This document shows positions 1-6,148 of a stretch of 6,939 bases of DNA, piece after piece. The notes beneath the pieces are model-generated. The model searched no databases and had not been told where the DNA came from. It worked only from the letters and a program-made list of their open reading frames with translations. The stretch comes from an uncultured Chloroflexota bacterium (lineage in GTDB: Bacteria; Chloroflexota; Anaerolineae; Aggregatilineales; Phototrophicaceae), in assembly GCA_937988705.1 (NCBI GenBank), contig CALKIA010000083.1, positions 1 to 6,939 on the forward strand, written 5' to 3'. The stretch's first letter is position 1. Every line of letters begins with the position of its first letter. The position numbers and the translations under genes were made by a program.

Positions 1-12
1 GCTCGTACCCAT
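1..12 (-). CDS. Start of a minus-strand gene running off the left edge (partial)
   Basis: On the minus strand an ATG at 12-10 opens a frame whose first four codons read M-G-T-S before the window ends. The start is supported only by the motif GAGGAG at 26-21, eight bases upstream, which is a strong ribosome binding site at ideal spacing. No function can be inferred from four codons. Its orientation matches the PRTRC genes and the small ORF at 573-875, so it could be a further member of the same minus-strand set, but more than 500 bases without a clear gene lie between. Confidence 0.45.
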
Positions 13-572
13 GATATTTTCTCCTCGCGCCTGAGCGCTTGTCTTCTCTATCGACCCTGTGCCGATTTCTGACCGGACACGAGCAGGCGATCACGCCAAC
101 CATCACCCCACGGGCGCTACCCGCTTGCGCTGAGCGCAGCGGCGCCAGCCCGGAGCAAACGGGTCAAGCGAAGTCCGCAGGACTTTGATGGAGGGCGCGC
201 CTGATAGGCTGGTCAGCGACAAATCGGCACGTCTCCGGGTCGGAGAGGTGAAGCGCCACGCACGAAGGGGATCATGGCGTCCAGCACAATGTTGACCGGA
301 TGCAGCAGCGAACAGGTGCACATGGGGATGCAGCATACTCGTCGAGATGGTCAGCACGAATGCGTAGTCTGAAGCAGTTACAGGGGCAGCAGATTGGAAC
401 AGCAGACGAAGGGGCGCATCGCAGGGGCTGATGAGGTGACGGCCAGCGCGCCGAGCGGGGATCAAGCGGCGGCCTGAAGCCATCCATGGAAGCTGCCCGA
501 CCTGCTCGCGCTCAAGAACAGAGATGGTCACAGCACGGCGGGATTCCGAATAAAGCGGTCAGCAGGCGGGGA
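13..572. other. GC-rich stretch with no supportable gene
   Basis: About 560 bases lie between the left-edge gene start and the hypothetical ORF at 573-875. Open frames exist here, the longest on the minus strand at 103-531 from a GTG. The translations are rich in Arg, Ala, Ser, Pro and His, nearly lack Lys, have no recognisable motif, and have no ribosome binding site. Such frames are expected by chance in GC-rich DNA. I see no tRNA, repeat array or clear terminator. It may be decayed coding sequence or a leader of the left-edge gene. Confidence 0.5.
21..26 (-). promoter_or_regulatory. Ribosome binding site for the left-edge gene
   Basis: The minus strand reads GAGGAG followed by the eight-base spacer AAAATATC and then ATG. 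This is the main reason to believe that a gene starts at position 12 and leaves the window. Confidence 0.5.
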
Positions 573-875
573 TCACGCGTCGCGCTCACCGGGGAAGTAC
601 GTGGATTGAAAGTTGTAGAGCGAGGGCTGTTCACTATGGCGGATGCCTTCGTAGAGCGCCCCCGTGATGCGGTTTAACCCCTTGTGGAATTTCTCGCGGG
701 CGTAGTTTTCATCGCCATGCGCCAGCATCTGGATCGCGGTCTGCGTCAGGTAATCGGCGGCGGCGTGGAGTTCGTATGCCTTCCGTCCTTGCCGCGAATA
801 CACATCACGCGATTTTGACCGCGCCCAGTATCCTCTAGCCAGGCAACGTGTCCTCTTCCGTCTCTTTAAACTCAT
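573..875 (-). CDS. Hypothetical protein, 100 residues, possibly N-terminally truncated
   Basis: I do not recognise this protein. The N-terminal 25 residues are strongly basic (K/R-rich, beginning MSLKRRKR). The rest looks like a small soluble, mainly helical domain containing ELHAAADYLTQTAIQ and later GLNRITGALYEGI, with an aromatic tail near SLYNFQSTYF. No membrane segment or signal peptide is visible. The ATG at 875 is the first in-frame ATG after a stop near 909, but it has no ribosome binding site at normal spacing; the nearest GGAG is about 20 bases upstream. Base composition shifts from GC-rich to AT-rich around 840-880, just where the start lies. The basic N-terminus may therefore be an accidental extension and the true N-terminus may have been lost when the neighbouring AT-rich segment arrived. 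It is transcribed away from the TIR gene. Confidence 0.45.
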   Translation of the reverse strand: MSLKRRKRTRCLARGYWARSKSRDVYSRQGRKAYELHAAADYLTQTAIQMLAHGDENYAREKFHKGLNRITGALYEGIRHSEQPSLYNFQSTYFPGERDA

Positions 876-988
876 TGCGGCTGTAAGAGATCTTTCTCCA
901 AGATGTCAAAGGTACACAATTATCCCTTGGAGTAATGCGCTATCATTTCTTTAGTTTAATGTAGCCGTAACCACTTGGAGGAAAGAGA
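876..988 (+). promoter_or_regulatory. Leader of the TIR-ATPase gene with competing inverted repeats
   Basis: The short intergenic leader contains CTCCAAG at 896-902 and its exact reverse complement CTTGGAG twice, at 926-932 and at 974-980. The second copy contains the Shine-Dalgarno sequence of the TIR-ATPase gene. The upstream element can therefore pair with either the middle copy or the ribosome binding site, but not both. An outer imperfect inverted repeat, 875-885 with 960-970, can form 11 RNA pairs including three G-U pairs. This is compatible with an attenuator-like leader or with protein operator half-sites. No convincing -35/-10 pair was found for the plus strand. Both interpretations are inference. 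Confidence 0.35.
977..981 (+). promoter_or_regulatory. Ribosome binding site of the TIR-ATPase gene
   Basis: GGAGG lies seven bases before the ATG at 989 and fixes the start of the gene. Its first four bases belong to the second CTTGGAG copy of the leader, so pairing with CTTGGAG's complement at 896-902 would hide it. Confidence 0.8.
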
Positions 989-2287
989 ATGAAGATTTTT
1001 ATAAGCTATAAGCGTGAGGATGAGGGGTTTGCACTTCAGATACGCCAGAAACTACATTTATCCGGCTTTGAGACGTGGATGGACATTTTTGATATTCCTG
1101 TTAGTTCAAATTGGCCCGACGAGATTGATGCTGCTCTCAGGGGTTCCGAGGTAATCATAGGCATAATGTCACCGAGAGCCCTAGAGTCACGGAATGTGAA
1201 GAATGAGTGGGACTGGGCGTTAGTTAATAAACGTCCACTAGTGCTGCTGCTGTGCGAGAAGTGCGATATTCCTATGAATTATATATCCATAAACCACATT
1301 GACTTTACAGCGACTTTTCAAGAACCATTCAGCAAGCTTGAAATGGCCCTTCAACAAGTTCAACAGAGTCTGAGTGCACAGGCTGAAATTCCCGCTAACC
1401 TTAGCATGTTGGATTTGCTAAATGTTGACAAACTGGAGAGCATTCCAGTGGATGAAGTATGGCGAAAAAGCCTAGAGCCGGCAAATTCGGGTTATCTTCA
1501 GACGGTTTTGGGTATGGGAAAAGCGGGTAAAAAGATAGAGCTCAAGTTGTCCCCTCAATATGGAGGCAATAATATACTAATTGTTGGTGCGCCTGGATCT
1601 GGAAAATCGGAGCTGATTGCTGCCATTACCTTAGGTTTAGCATTGAAGTATCCACCCCAGTTACTCCGAGTTGATTTGCTAAACATGGGAAGATCAAGCT
1701 CGTTAAGGCAGTTAAAGGAATTACCTCACGTAAAGAATTTTGTTAATGTAGATGATGAGAACTCAATCAAAGATTACCTACATGAGGTCATGGATGAATA
1801 TTATAGGCGCCATAATATAATTTTTAGTAATGGTTTTAATAGTGTTAACAACTTTTTCTTTAAAGGATCGCATTTGCCCGCCGACGAAAATAATATTCAA
1901 CACCTGCTACTCATGGTAGATGACATTGAGGAAGGTGATGTACCTAAGCACATAAACGTATTTAACGCCTTGTCGAGCTTTGCACGTTTGGGTAGAGCAA
2001 CATGTATCTATGTAGTTTTGGCAATGAGAAAATTCGTTAGTATGCCAGATGTGTTACACAACATAGGACATAGGTTTGCAATGCGAGTTGATTCTGTAGA
2101 AGATAGTCTGGCATCTGTATCACATGAGAATGCCGCACGAATCACGGTAAACCAACCTTGCCGGGCCTATTATGGACGAGAAGAGTTTCAAGTCGCTGCA
2201 TCACACATCCATTACTCTACACAGCAATTGCTCTCTGAGCGAATAATTGCTTTATTGCGTGATGCAGCGACAAAAACTTCATTCTAA
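989..2287 (+). CDS. TIR domain fused to an EccC-like FtsK/SpoIIIE ATPase
   Basis: The 432-residue protein has two domains. Residues 1 to about 115 form a TIR domain: it opens with the IFISYKRED box, has an ETWMD segment near 28-32, and carries a putative NADase glutamate at E73 in the box KNEW. Residues about 138-432 match the FtsK/SpoIIIE domain of type VII secretion EccC proteins. Visible marks are an LLNVDKLE...W lead-in, a Walker A GAPGSGKS at 200-207, an ELPHV box at 244-248, the YYRRHNIIF segment at 271-279, a Walker B LLLMVDD at 306-312, GRATCIYVVLAMRK near 335-348 (in place of the usual GIHLVLATQRP), and DSVEDS at 368-373. No membrane segment is seen, so it is probably cytoplasmic, unlike classical EccC. 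Many bacterial TIR proteins degrade NAD+ or make nucleotide signals in phage defence; that role here is inferred. The gene is clearly AT-rich compared with its neighbours, which suggests transfer. Its stop overlaps that of the convergent ThiF-like gene. Confidence 0.88.
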   Translation: MKIFISYKREDEGFALQIRQKLHLSGFETWMDIFDIPVSSNWPDEIDAALRGSEVIIGIMSPRALESRNVKNEWDWALVNKRPLVLLLCEKCDIPMNYISINHIDFTATFQEPFSKLEMALQQVQQSLSAQAEIPANLSMLDLLNVDKLESIPVDEVWRKSLEPANSGYLQTVLGMGKAGKKIELKLSPQYGGNNILIVGAPGSGKSELIAAITLGLALKYPPQLLRVDLLNMGRSSSLRQLKELPHVKNFVNVDDENSIKDYLHEVMDEYYRRHNIIFSNGFNSVNNFFFKGSHLPADENNIQHLLLMVDDIEEGDVPKHINVFNALSSFARLGRATCIYVVLAMRKFVSMPDVLHNIGHRFAMRVDSVEDSLASVSHENAARITVNQPCRAYYGREEFQVAASHIHYSTQQLLSERIIALLRDAATKTSF

Positions 2288-3060
2288 AAATAACTCTCAA
2301 GTTGCATCCGACAAATTGATAGGCTATGAACACTCATGCCGTCCAGACTGATGAAGCTGGCGAACGTGCGAATCGGCTGGCGGCGCAGCAGCGCAGCGGT
2401 GTACTGCCCGACGACGCACGCTATCCAATCGTTGATTAAAACGTCTTGCTCACCACGTAGGACAAGCTCAGCGCACGAGAGCGCGGGCTGCGGTTCTGGT
2501 GCAGGCGCTTCCGGTTCGAGCAGGGCCGGGAACAGCAGACCCTCTTTCGGCAGGTAGGCATATTTGCCGTCCTTTCCGTCGAGATGCTGACGCACCTGGT
2601 CGGCGTCGCTCGCGTTACCGATGATGACCTGCCCGCCGTCGCGGTAGTTGCCCGCGCCGATCAGAAGTCCACGCGCCGTGTGGAGTTCGCGCCGCGCTAC
2701 ATGGTTATCGACGCAGCTGAGGATGAGCTGCGCCCCATACCGATCCAGATGCTTGTCGGCGTTCACCGGCTCGACGATCCAATGGATATCCAACCCGAGC
2801 GCTAGGTTGAGCCGCTTGCCAACGACTTCGGCTTTCGGCAGCTTGAGCGCCGCATCCGCCGGGGTGAACAACTGCCGTCCAACGTTCTTCTCCTCGACCA
2901 CATCCGGATCGATGAGCAGCAGCTTGGGCGTATGCAGCCGCGCGCGACGCATATCATAGAGCAGTCGCGCGACAATCCGGGCGACCTGCGCTCCCGTTCC
3001 GCCGCAACCAACAATGACGATGGACTGAATATGGGTATTCGGGTCGAAAACGTTCATCAT
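2284..3060 (-). CDS. PRTRC-type ThiF family protein (E1-like adenylating enzyme)
   Basis: This 258-residue protein is a ThiF/MoeB/E1-superfamily Rossmann domain. It shows the glycine-rich nucleotide loop GCGGTG at 18-23, the LLLIDPDVVEEKNVGRQLF segment at 47-65 with the ATP-binding acidic and Asn/Arg residues (D51, D53, N59, R62), and SCVDNHVAR at 115-123. A conserved-looking SCAEL at 195-199 followed by VLINDWIA resembles the C-terminal signature of phage and PRTRC ThiF proteins. E1-like enzymes activate the C-terminus of a ubiquitin-like partner by adenylation, and C196 is a candidate thiol. In PRTRC cassettes the partner is thought to be protein C, which is not in this window. The start ATG overlaps the stop of protein B as ATGA, with GGAG seven bases upstream, so translation is probably coupled. 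A second in-frame ATG follows immediately. The length suits a single-domain E1-like protein, and nothing looks broken. Confidence 0.88.
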   Translation of the reverse strand: MMNVFDPNTHIQSIVIVGCGGTGAQVARIVARLLYDMRRARLHTPKLLLIDPDVVEEKNVGRQLFTPADAALKLPKAEVVGKRLNLALGLDIHWIVEPVNADKHLDRYGAQLILSCVDNHVARRELHTARGLLIGAGNYRDGGQVIIGNASDADQVRQHLDGKDGKYAYLPKEGLLFPALLEPEAPAPEPQPALSCAELVLRGEQDVLINDWIACVVGQYTAALLRRQPIRTFASFISLDGMSVHSLSICRMQLESYF

Positions 3061-3620
3061 TGCGCATCTCCGAGCACTTGAGCCAACGTCTTCTTCACCG
3101 GCAGCAAATCGCCCGTTGGGTAGCGGGTCGCCTTCTTTCCCTCCAATTCAATGAGCAGCTTGCGGATGTCCTGCGACTGCCGCTTGCTCTTGCCGCCAAC
3201 GGCGTGATCGCCGAACGCTGATCCCAAGAGCATCGTCCAGTCATTCGCCAGTGATGAACCATGCAGCGCCGCGTCCTCGACGCGCGGTACCGTCCCCCAG
3301 CAGATGGAGCCTGAGCTGAATACATTCGGGATCGGCGCGTGAAACAGCGGGGTATCGAAGTTCTCCGGGCGGCGCTTAACCGCGAACACGGCGTACTGCG
3401 GCGCTTTGTCGTCCGTCGTTACCCGGATCAGGATCATGCCGGGCAGCGGCACGCGCAGCGCCGTCTCCGAGCCGTCGAGGAAGAGGCCTGTTTTCTGTGG
3501 TGGGCGATAGTCGACAACCGTGCGCTTCACACCGTTCTGACGGACGAGCAGCGTATTCCCGCTGATCAGTCCCGTATCAAACGTGACTTTCGCCGCCAAG
3601 GCCAGCGCGACTTGAGCCGG
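3057..3620 (-). CDS. PRTRC system protein B (E2-like), 3' exon
   Basis: This exon encodes the C-terminal 187 residues of PRTRC protein B, a family classed as prokaryotic E2 family D. It starts PAQVALALAAK directly after the group II intron and ends by ATGA overlap with the ThiF-like gene. The segment TPLFHAPIPNVFSSGSICWG resembles the E2 active-site region of eukaryotes (HPNV...GSICL). It carries a proline-asparagine pair (N146 in the spliced protein) and one cysteine (C154), the only cysteine in the whole protein. After it come a helical segment, LANDWTMLLGSAFGDH, and a lysine-rich C-terminus. With the 5' exon at 6008-6148 the frame joins cleanly to 234 residues, a normal size for the family. 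An open frame continues from this exon into intron RNA up to 3770, but that extension translates intron domains V and VI and is not protein-coding. E2 function is inferred from family and motif. Confidence 0.85.
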   Translation of the reverse strand, partial: PAQVALALAAKVTFDTGLISGNTLLVRQNGVKRTVVDYRPPQKTGLFLDGSETALRVPLPGMILIRVTTDDKAPQYAVFAVKRRPENFDTPLFHAPIPNVFSSGSICWGTVPRVEDAALHGSSLANDWTMLLGSAFGDHAVGGKSKRQSQDIRKLLIELEGKKATRYPTGDLLPVKKTLAQVLGDAQ

Positions 3621-3660
3621 GTCGGGTAGCAAGAGTACATTGCTGTACTCCCGCCCCCTA
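3621..3660 (-). ncRNA. Group II intron domain VI and 3' splice site
   Basis: The minus strand forms a hairpin with the stem GAGTACA/TGTACTC around a GCAA tetraloop, then returns through TTGCTACCC to the splice site. An A at 3627, seven bases from the intron end, is placed as expected for the bulged branch-point adenosine. The intron ends ...CGAC and exon 2 begins CCGG. Confidence 0.8.
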
Positions 3661-3695
3661 AGAACCGTACGTGAGCCTTTCAACTCATACGGCTC
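3661..3695 (-). ncRNA. Group II intron domain V (catalytic hairpin)
   Basis: The minus strand begins GAGCCGTATG and ends ACGTACGGTTCT. The outer stem GAGCCGTA pairs with TACGGTTC. The inner stem GAGTT pairs with GGCTC and is closed by a GAAA tetraloop. The catalytic triad AGC is present at the second to fourth bases. This matches bacterial and chloroplast-like domain V consensus closely and shows no damaging change. Confidence 0.93.
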
Positions 3696-3703
3696 AAGCC
3701 TCT

Positions 3704-5395
3704 TCAAACGTCTCTTGCGAGACGCGGTTTCTCCACCGATATTTTCTGGGTATGAACCAGTGCATGGCAATTTGGGTGAAGCAGTATGCAGTTCTCGTCT
3801 TTGTCAGAACCGCCGAAAACCCTTTCCAAAATGTGATGGTTATGCCATCCGCTCTCGGCAGTGATTTTCTGCTGACAGATTGGACAGATGCCGCGCTGCT
3901 CTTTCCACAGACGGATAAGCTGGCGTTTTCCCCTCAGCGTATTGAGCATTTTCAGTTCCACTCGCCGCTCAAAGTACATTTCCCATGCCGGGTCGAACGG
4001 ATTTGCATCGCCTTGAACCTGAATATGCCGCTGAATTGGGAGTTTAGTCGGGTCGAAAAGTAGGATTTGTGCGCCGTTGAAGCTGCCGTAGAAGTTCCAG
4101 TCTCGACCACTGACCCTTTTGAAGTACTTGCGCTTACACCACAGCGCTCCTTTATTGCGGTGTCGCCGTTTCACCCATCGCCACAGCGTCATGACAATGT
4201 CATGCTGTATTGACCCGAAGATTTCTCCACTGACGGCGTGACGATGGTACATTGCCCATCCTTTGACAATAGGGTTGAGCAGGAATATCAGCTTCCCAGC
4301 AGGCATTTGCGGGTGCGCTTTCACCAGATCACGGACTCTGGTGAGGAGTTTGTGAATGCTCTTTCGTGCTGGTTTAATGAGCAACTTCCCCTTGTACTTA
4401 CGGACGTTTTGCCCCAGAAAGTCAAAACCATCATCGATGTGCGTTATCAGTGTCTTTTCTGGCGACAGACGTAACCCGCGTTCTTGCAGAAATGCTTCAA
4501 CAAGGGGTTTGACTTCGTTTTCCAGCAGTTCGCGTGAGTATCCGGTGATGATAAAATCGTCGGCGTAGCGCACCAGATTAACCATCGCATTCTTGCCTTT
4601 TACTTGCCCTTTTGGGAAGCGTTTGAGCAGCAGTGCCTCTAATCCGTCTAGCGCCATATTCGCCAGTACGGGCGAAATAATGCCGCCTTGTGGTGTGCCT
4701 TTCTCTGTTGGAAACAGTTTCCCTTTTTCCAAGTATCCCGCTTTGAGCCACTTACGGAGGATATTCTGTTCCACCGGAACGTTGGTCAGTAACCACTCGT
4801 GGCTGATGGTGTCAAAACAGGCTTTAATGTCGCCTTCCATCACCCATTTTGCACAACGTTTTGGTGCGAGTGCTGTAAAGCACCGTTCAATCGCGTCATG
4901 GGCGGAACGTTCGCGGCGAAAGCCATAGGAGCAGGTATCAGCAGTAGTTTCTGCAACGGGTTCGAGTGCAAGCAGATAGAGTGCTTGCATCGCCCGGTCG
5001 TAAAGGGTCGGGATACCGAGCGGACGTTTCTTCGTTTTGTCACTGCTCTTGGGAATATACGTGCGTTTTAGAGGAAGAGGGCGATAACCGTGCTGCCGAA
5101 GTTGGCGGACCGCTTGAAGCTTTTTCTGTGGCGTGTCCCAGAGTTCTCCGTCTACGCCTGGTGTGTTCTTGCCCTGATTTTCGGTCACTCGTTTAACTGC
5201 CAGCGTTTTCGCACTGTACGAGTGGGTCAGTAAACGCTGCAAGGCTTTCACCTTGCCCCATCTACCTTCCTGAGTTGCCTTCACGATACGAGCTTGCAGC
5301 CGACGCACGATTTCATGAGTAGACTGCCAGTCGATGCTGTGCCAGTCCTCCACGTTGTCGTGGGAGACCGCACCAGTAGCGGGAACTACCGTCAT
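3704..5395 (-). CDS. ltrA: Group II intron reverse transcriptase/maturase with HNH endonuclease
   Basis: This 563-residue intron-encoded protein helps its intron RNA splice and, as a ribonucleoprotein, copies it into DNA targets. Visible in order are an N-terminal RT-0 region (WHSIDWQ near 18-24), the reverse transcriptase motifs GVDGELW (80-86), KKRPLGIPT (122-130), SYGFR (156-160), EGDIKACFD (187-195), GTPQGGIISP (233-242), the catalytic YADD (277-280) and FLGQN (326-330), then the maturase X/thumb region (about 345-440). The C-terminal HNH nuclease has CPIC (504-507), NHH (519-521) and NCILLHPNCHALVH (535-548). All key residues are present, so it appears intact. I chose the ATG at 5395 because AAGGAGG at 5410-5404 lies eight bases upstream. 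The frame stays open for 33 more codons to 5494 but without such a site. The stop lies only eight bases before domain V. Confidence 0.96.
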   Translation of the reverse strand: MTVVPATGAVSHDNVEDWHSIDWQSTHEIVRRLQARIVKATQEGRWGKVKALQRLLTHSYSAKTLAVKRVTENQGKNTPGVDGELWDTPQKKLQAVRQLRQHGYRPLPLKRTYIPKSSDKTKKRPLGIPTLYDRAMQALYLLALEPVAETTADTCSYGFRRERSAHDAIERCFTALAPKRCAKWVMEGDIKACFDTISHEWLLTNVPVEQNILRKWLKAGYLEKGKLFPTEKGTPQGGIISPVLANMALDGLEALLLKRFPKGQVKGKNAMVNLVRYADDFIITGYSRELLENEVKPLVEAFLQERGLRLSPEKTLITHIDDGFDFLGQNVRKYKGKLLIKPARKSIHKLLTRVRDLVKAHPQMPAGKLIFLLNPIVKGWAMYHRHAVSGEIFGSIQHDIVMTLWRWVKRRHRNKGALWCKRKYFKRVSGRDWNFYGSFNGAQILLFDPTKLPIQRHIQVQGDANPFDPAWEMYFERRVELKMLNTLRGKRQLIRLWKEQRGICPICQQKITAESGWHNHHILERVFGGSDKDENCILLHPNCHALVHTQKISVEKPRLARDV

Positions 5396-5403
5396 CTGCT
5401 TTG

Positions 5404-5410
5404 CCTCCTT
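5404..5410 (-). promoter_or_regulatory. Ribosome binding site of the intron maturase
   Basis: The minus strand has a near-perfect AAGGAGG eight bases before the ATG at 5395. It decides the start in favour of MTVVPATG over the longer frame that opens at 5494. Confidence 0.85.
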
Positions 5411-6007
5411 AGTCGGTTTCTCAAACGCTCTCGTGACAAGAGACCAGATGGAATTCTGCCCACTTTCGCGTGAGGTGATGTTGGTTGCCCGCAACCTCTA
5501 TCCCACCCATTACAGCTGGGCATTCGCTTTCTCCATCCTCCTTTACCCGCCGCGTCATTGATGCGCCTTACGGCTATCTACCCGTTTGCACGGGAACGCG
5601 ACGGGCTTACCGTGTTCATCGTGAGTAACGAGGGTGGGTTAGGACGCTCTCTCTCCGCCGGTGGCTTTGATGTCCATGACAGGGAAGTCGATAGTCCCTG
5701 TGCCAGCCACACACCATTTTGGTTCAAGCCTGTCAGCATCTTTGGCTTGTCGATTCCTAACGACGTTTATCGAGAATTTGCATCTGCTCGCCATACCACC
5801 CTACCCTAGCCCCTATCCGCCTAATGCTGGCAGAACTACCTTCCCTCACGGGTCGAATAGCAGCCTTGCGACTGTGGGATACATTGTCAGTGGGCGATTA
5901 GACGGTTCGTTACCTCACCGCCGACCACTTAGGGTACTGTTGATGGAACAACAGGTTCATAACGCTTGCGCGCTGAACAATTACTCACGACGCTTTGCAC
6001 GTCGCAC
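5411..6007 (-). ncRNA. Group II intron domains I-III (non-coding ribozyme scaffold)
   Basis: These roughly 600 bases between the 5' splice site and the maturase start are the ribozyme scaffold, not a gene gap. The 5' end GTGCGAC is followed by the short inverted repeat ACGTGC...GCGTCGT and many GC-rich self-complementary segments. The exon-binding loops must lie here. The short open frames on either strand in this stretch show no ribosome binding site or domain and are ignored. Domain borders are approximate. Confidence 0.75.
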
Positions 6008-6148
6008 GTCAACCGGATATTCCGTGACCACTTCACCGTCCTGCTTACGCAGCAGCACGCCGTAGCTGTAAAACGAGAGGATCAGCGCCGGCGGTTCCGT
6101 CAGCGCGGTTGTTAATGCGTAGTTATTTGCGCTAGATGCGAGATTCAT
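6008..6148 (-). CDS. PRTRC system protein B (E2-like), 5' exon
   Basis: This exon encodes the first 47 residues, MNLASSANNY to TEYPVD, including the hydrophobic strand ALILSFYSYGVLL typical of the N-terminal beta region of PRTRC protein B. It ends exactly at the intron 5' boundary with GAC and joins to CCG of the 3' exon, giving ...EYPVD-PAQVALA.... Without splicing, translation would run into the intron and stop after RRAKRRE, leaving a 54-residue fragment without the active-site cysteine. The ATG at 6148 was chosen because its predicted N-terminus has a usual length for the family; the ribosome binding site is weak (GAGAAAACAGG runs right up to it). In-frame ATGs at 6229 and 6250 would add 27 or 34 residues and overlap the acetyltransferase start. 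Confidence 0.8.

Larger units (their letters stand above)
3621..6007 (-). mobile_element. Complete group II intron (CL type, IIB-like) inside the PRTRC protein B gene
   Basis: The intron is 2387 nt and lies in the sense direction of its host gene, as splicing requires. Its 5' end on the minus strand is GTGCGAC at 6007-6001, matching the GUGYG consensus. Its 3' end is CTACCCGAC at 3629-3621, matching the usual AY ending. Between them lie the domain I-III RNA (6007 to about 5400), a domain IV that holds the maturase gene, domain V at 3695-3661 and domain VI at about 3660-3621. Removing it joins GTTGAC to CCGGCTCAAG and restores one PRTRC-B frame. Domain V with the AGC triad, a candidate domain VI branch-point A and an intact maturase all suggest a potentially active element. 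The EBS/IBS pairings could not be assigned with confidence. Class assignment to the chloroplast-like group rests on the domain V sequence and the HNH-bearing maturase. Confidence 0.93.

Noticed and set aside
103..531. A 142-residue minus-strand ORF
   Set aside because: It needs a GTG start without a ribosome binding site, has an Arg/Ala/Ser/Pro-rich, Lys-poor translation and no motif. It is best explained as a chance frame in GC-rich DNA.
881..909. Minus-strand promoter with a perfect -35 TTGACA (909-904) for the small ORF at 573-875
   Set aside because: At 17-18 base spacing the -10 candidates (TTACAG or TACAGC) match the consensus poorly, and the start site would fall almost on the ATG.
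2288..3056. Several plus-strand ORFs opposite the ThiF-like and PRTRC-B genes
   Set aside because: They are low-complexity shadow frames of GC-rich minus-strand genes with clear domains, and none has its own ribosome binding site.
3057..3770. A single 237-residue minus-strand protein starting MPCTGSYPENIGG
   Set aside because: Its first 50 residues translate the end of the intron maturase region and intron domains V and VI. The true coding part starts at 3620 after the 3' splice site.
5396..5494. N-terminal extension of the intron maturase by 33 residues
   Set aside because: The AAGGAGG site at 5404-5410 points to the ATG at 5395, and the extension lies in intron RNA structure with no family-like sequence.
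5881..6007. EBS1 pairing of the intron with exon sequence GTTGAC
   Set aside because: GTCGGC near 5915-5920 on the minus strand could pair only with two G-U pairs, and UCGAC/UCAAC elements pair only partly. Without a folded domain I the assignment would be a guess.
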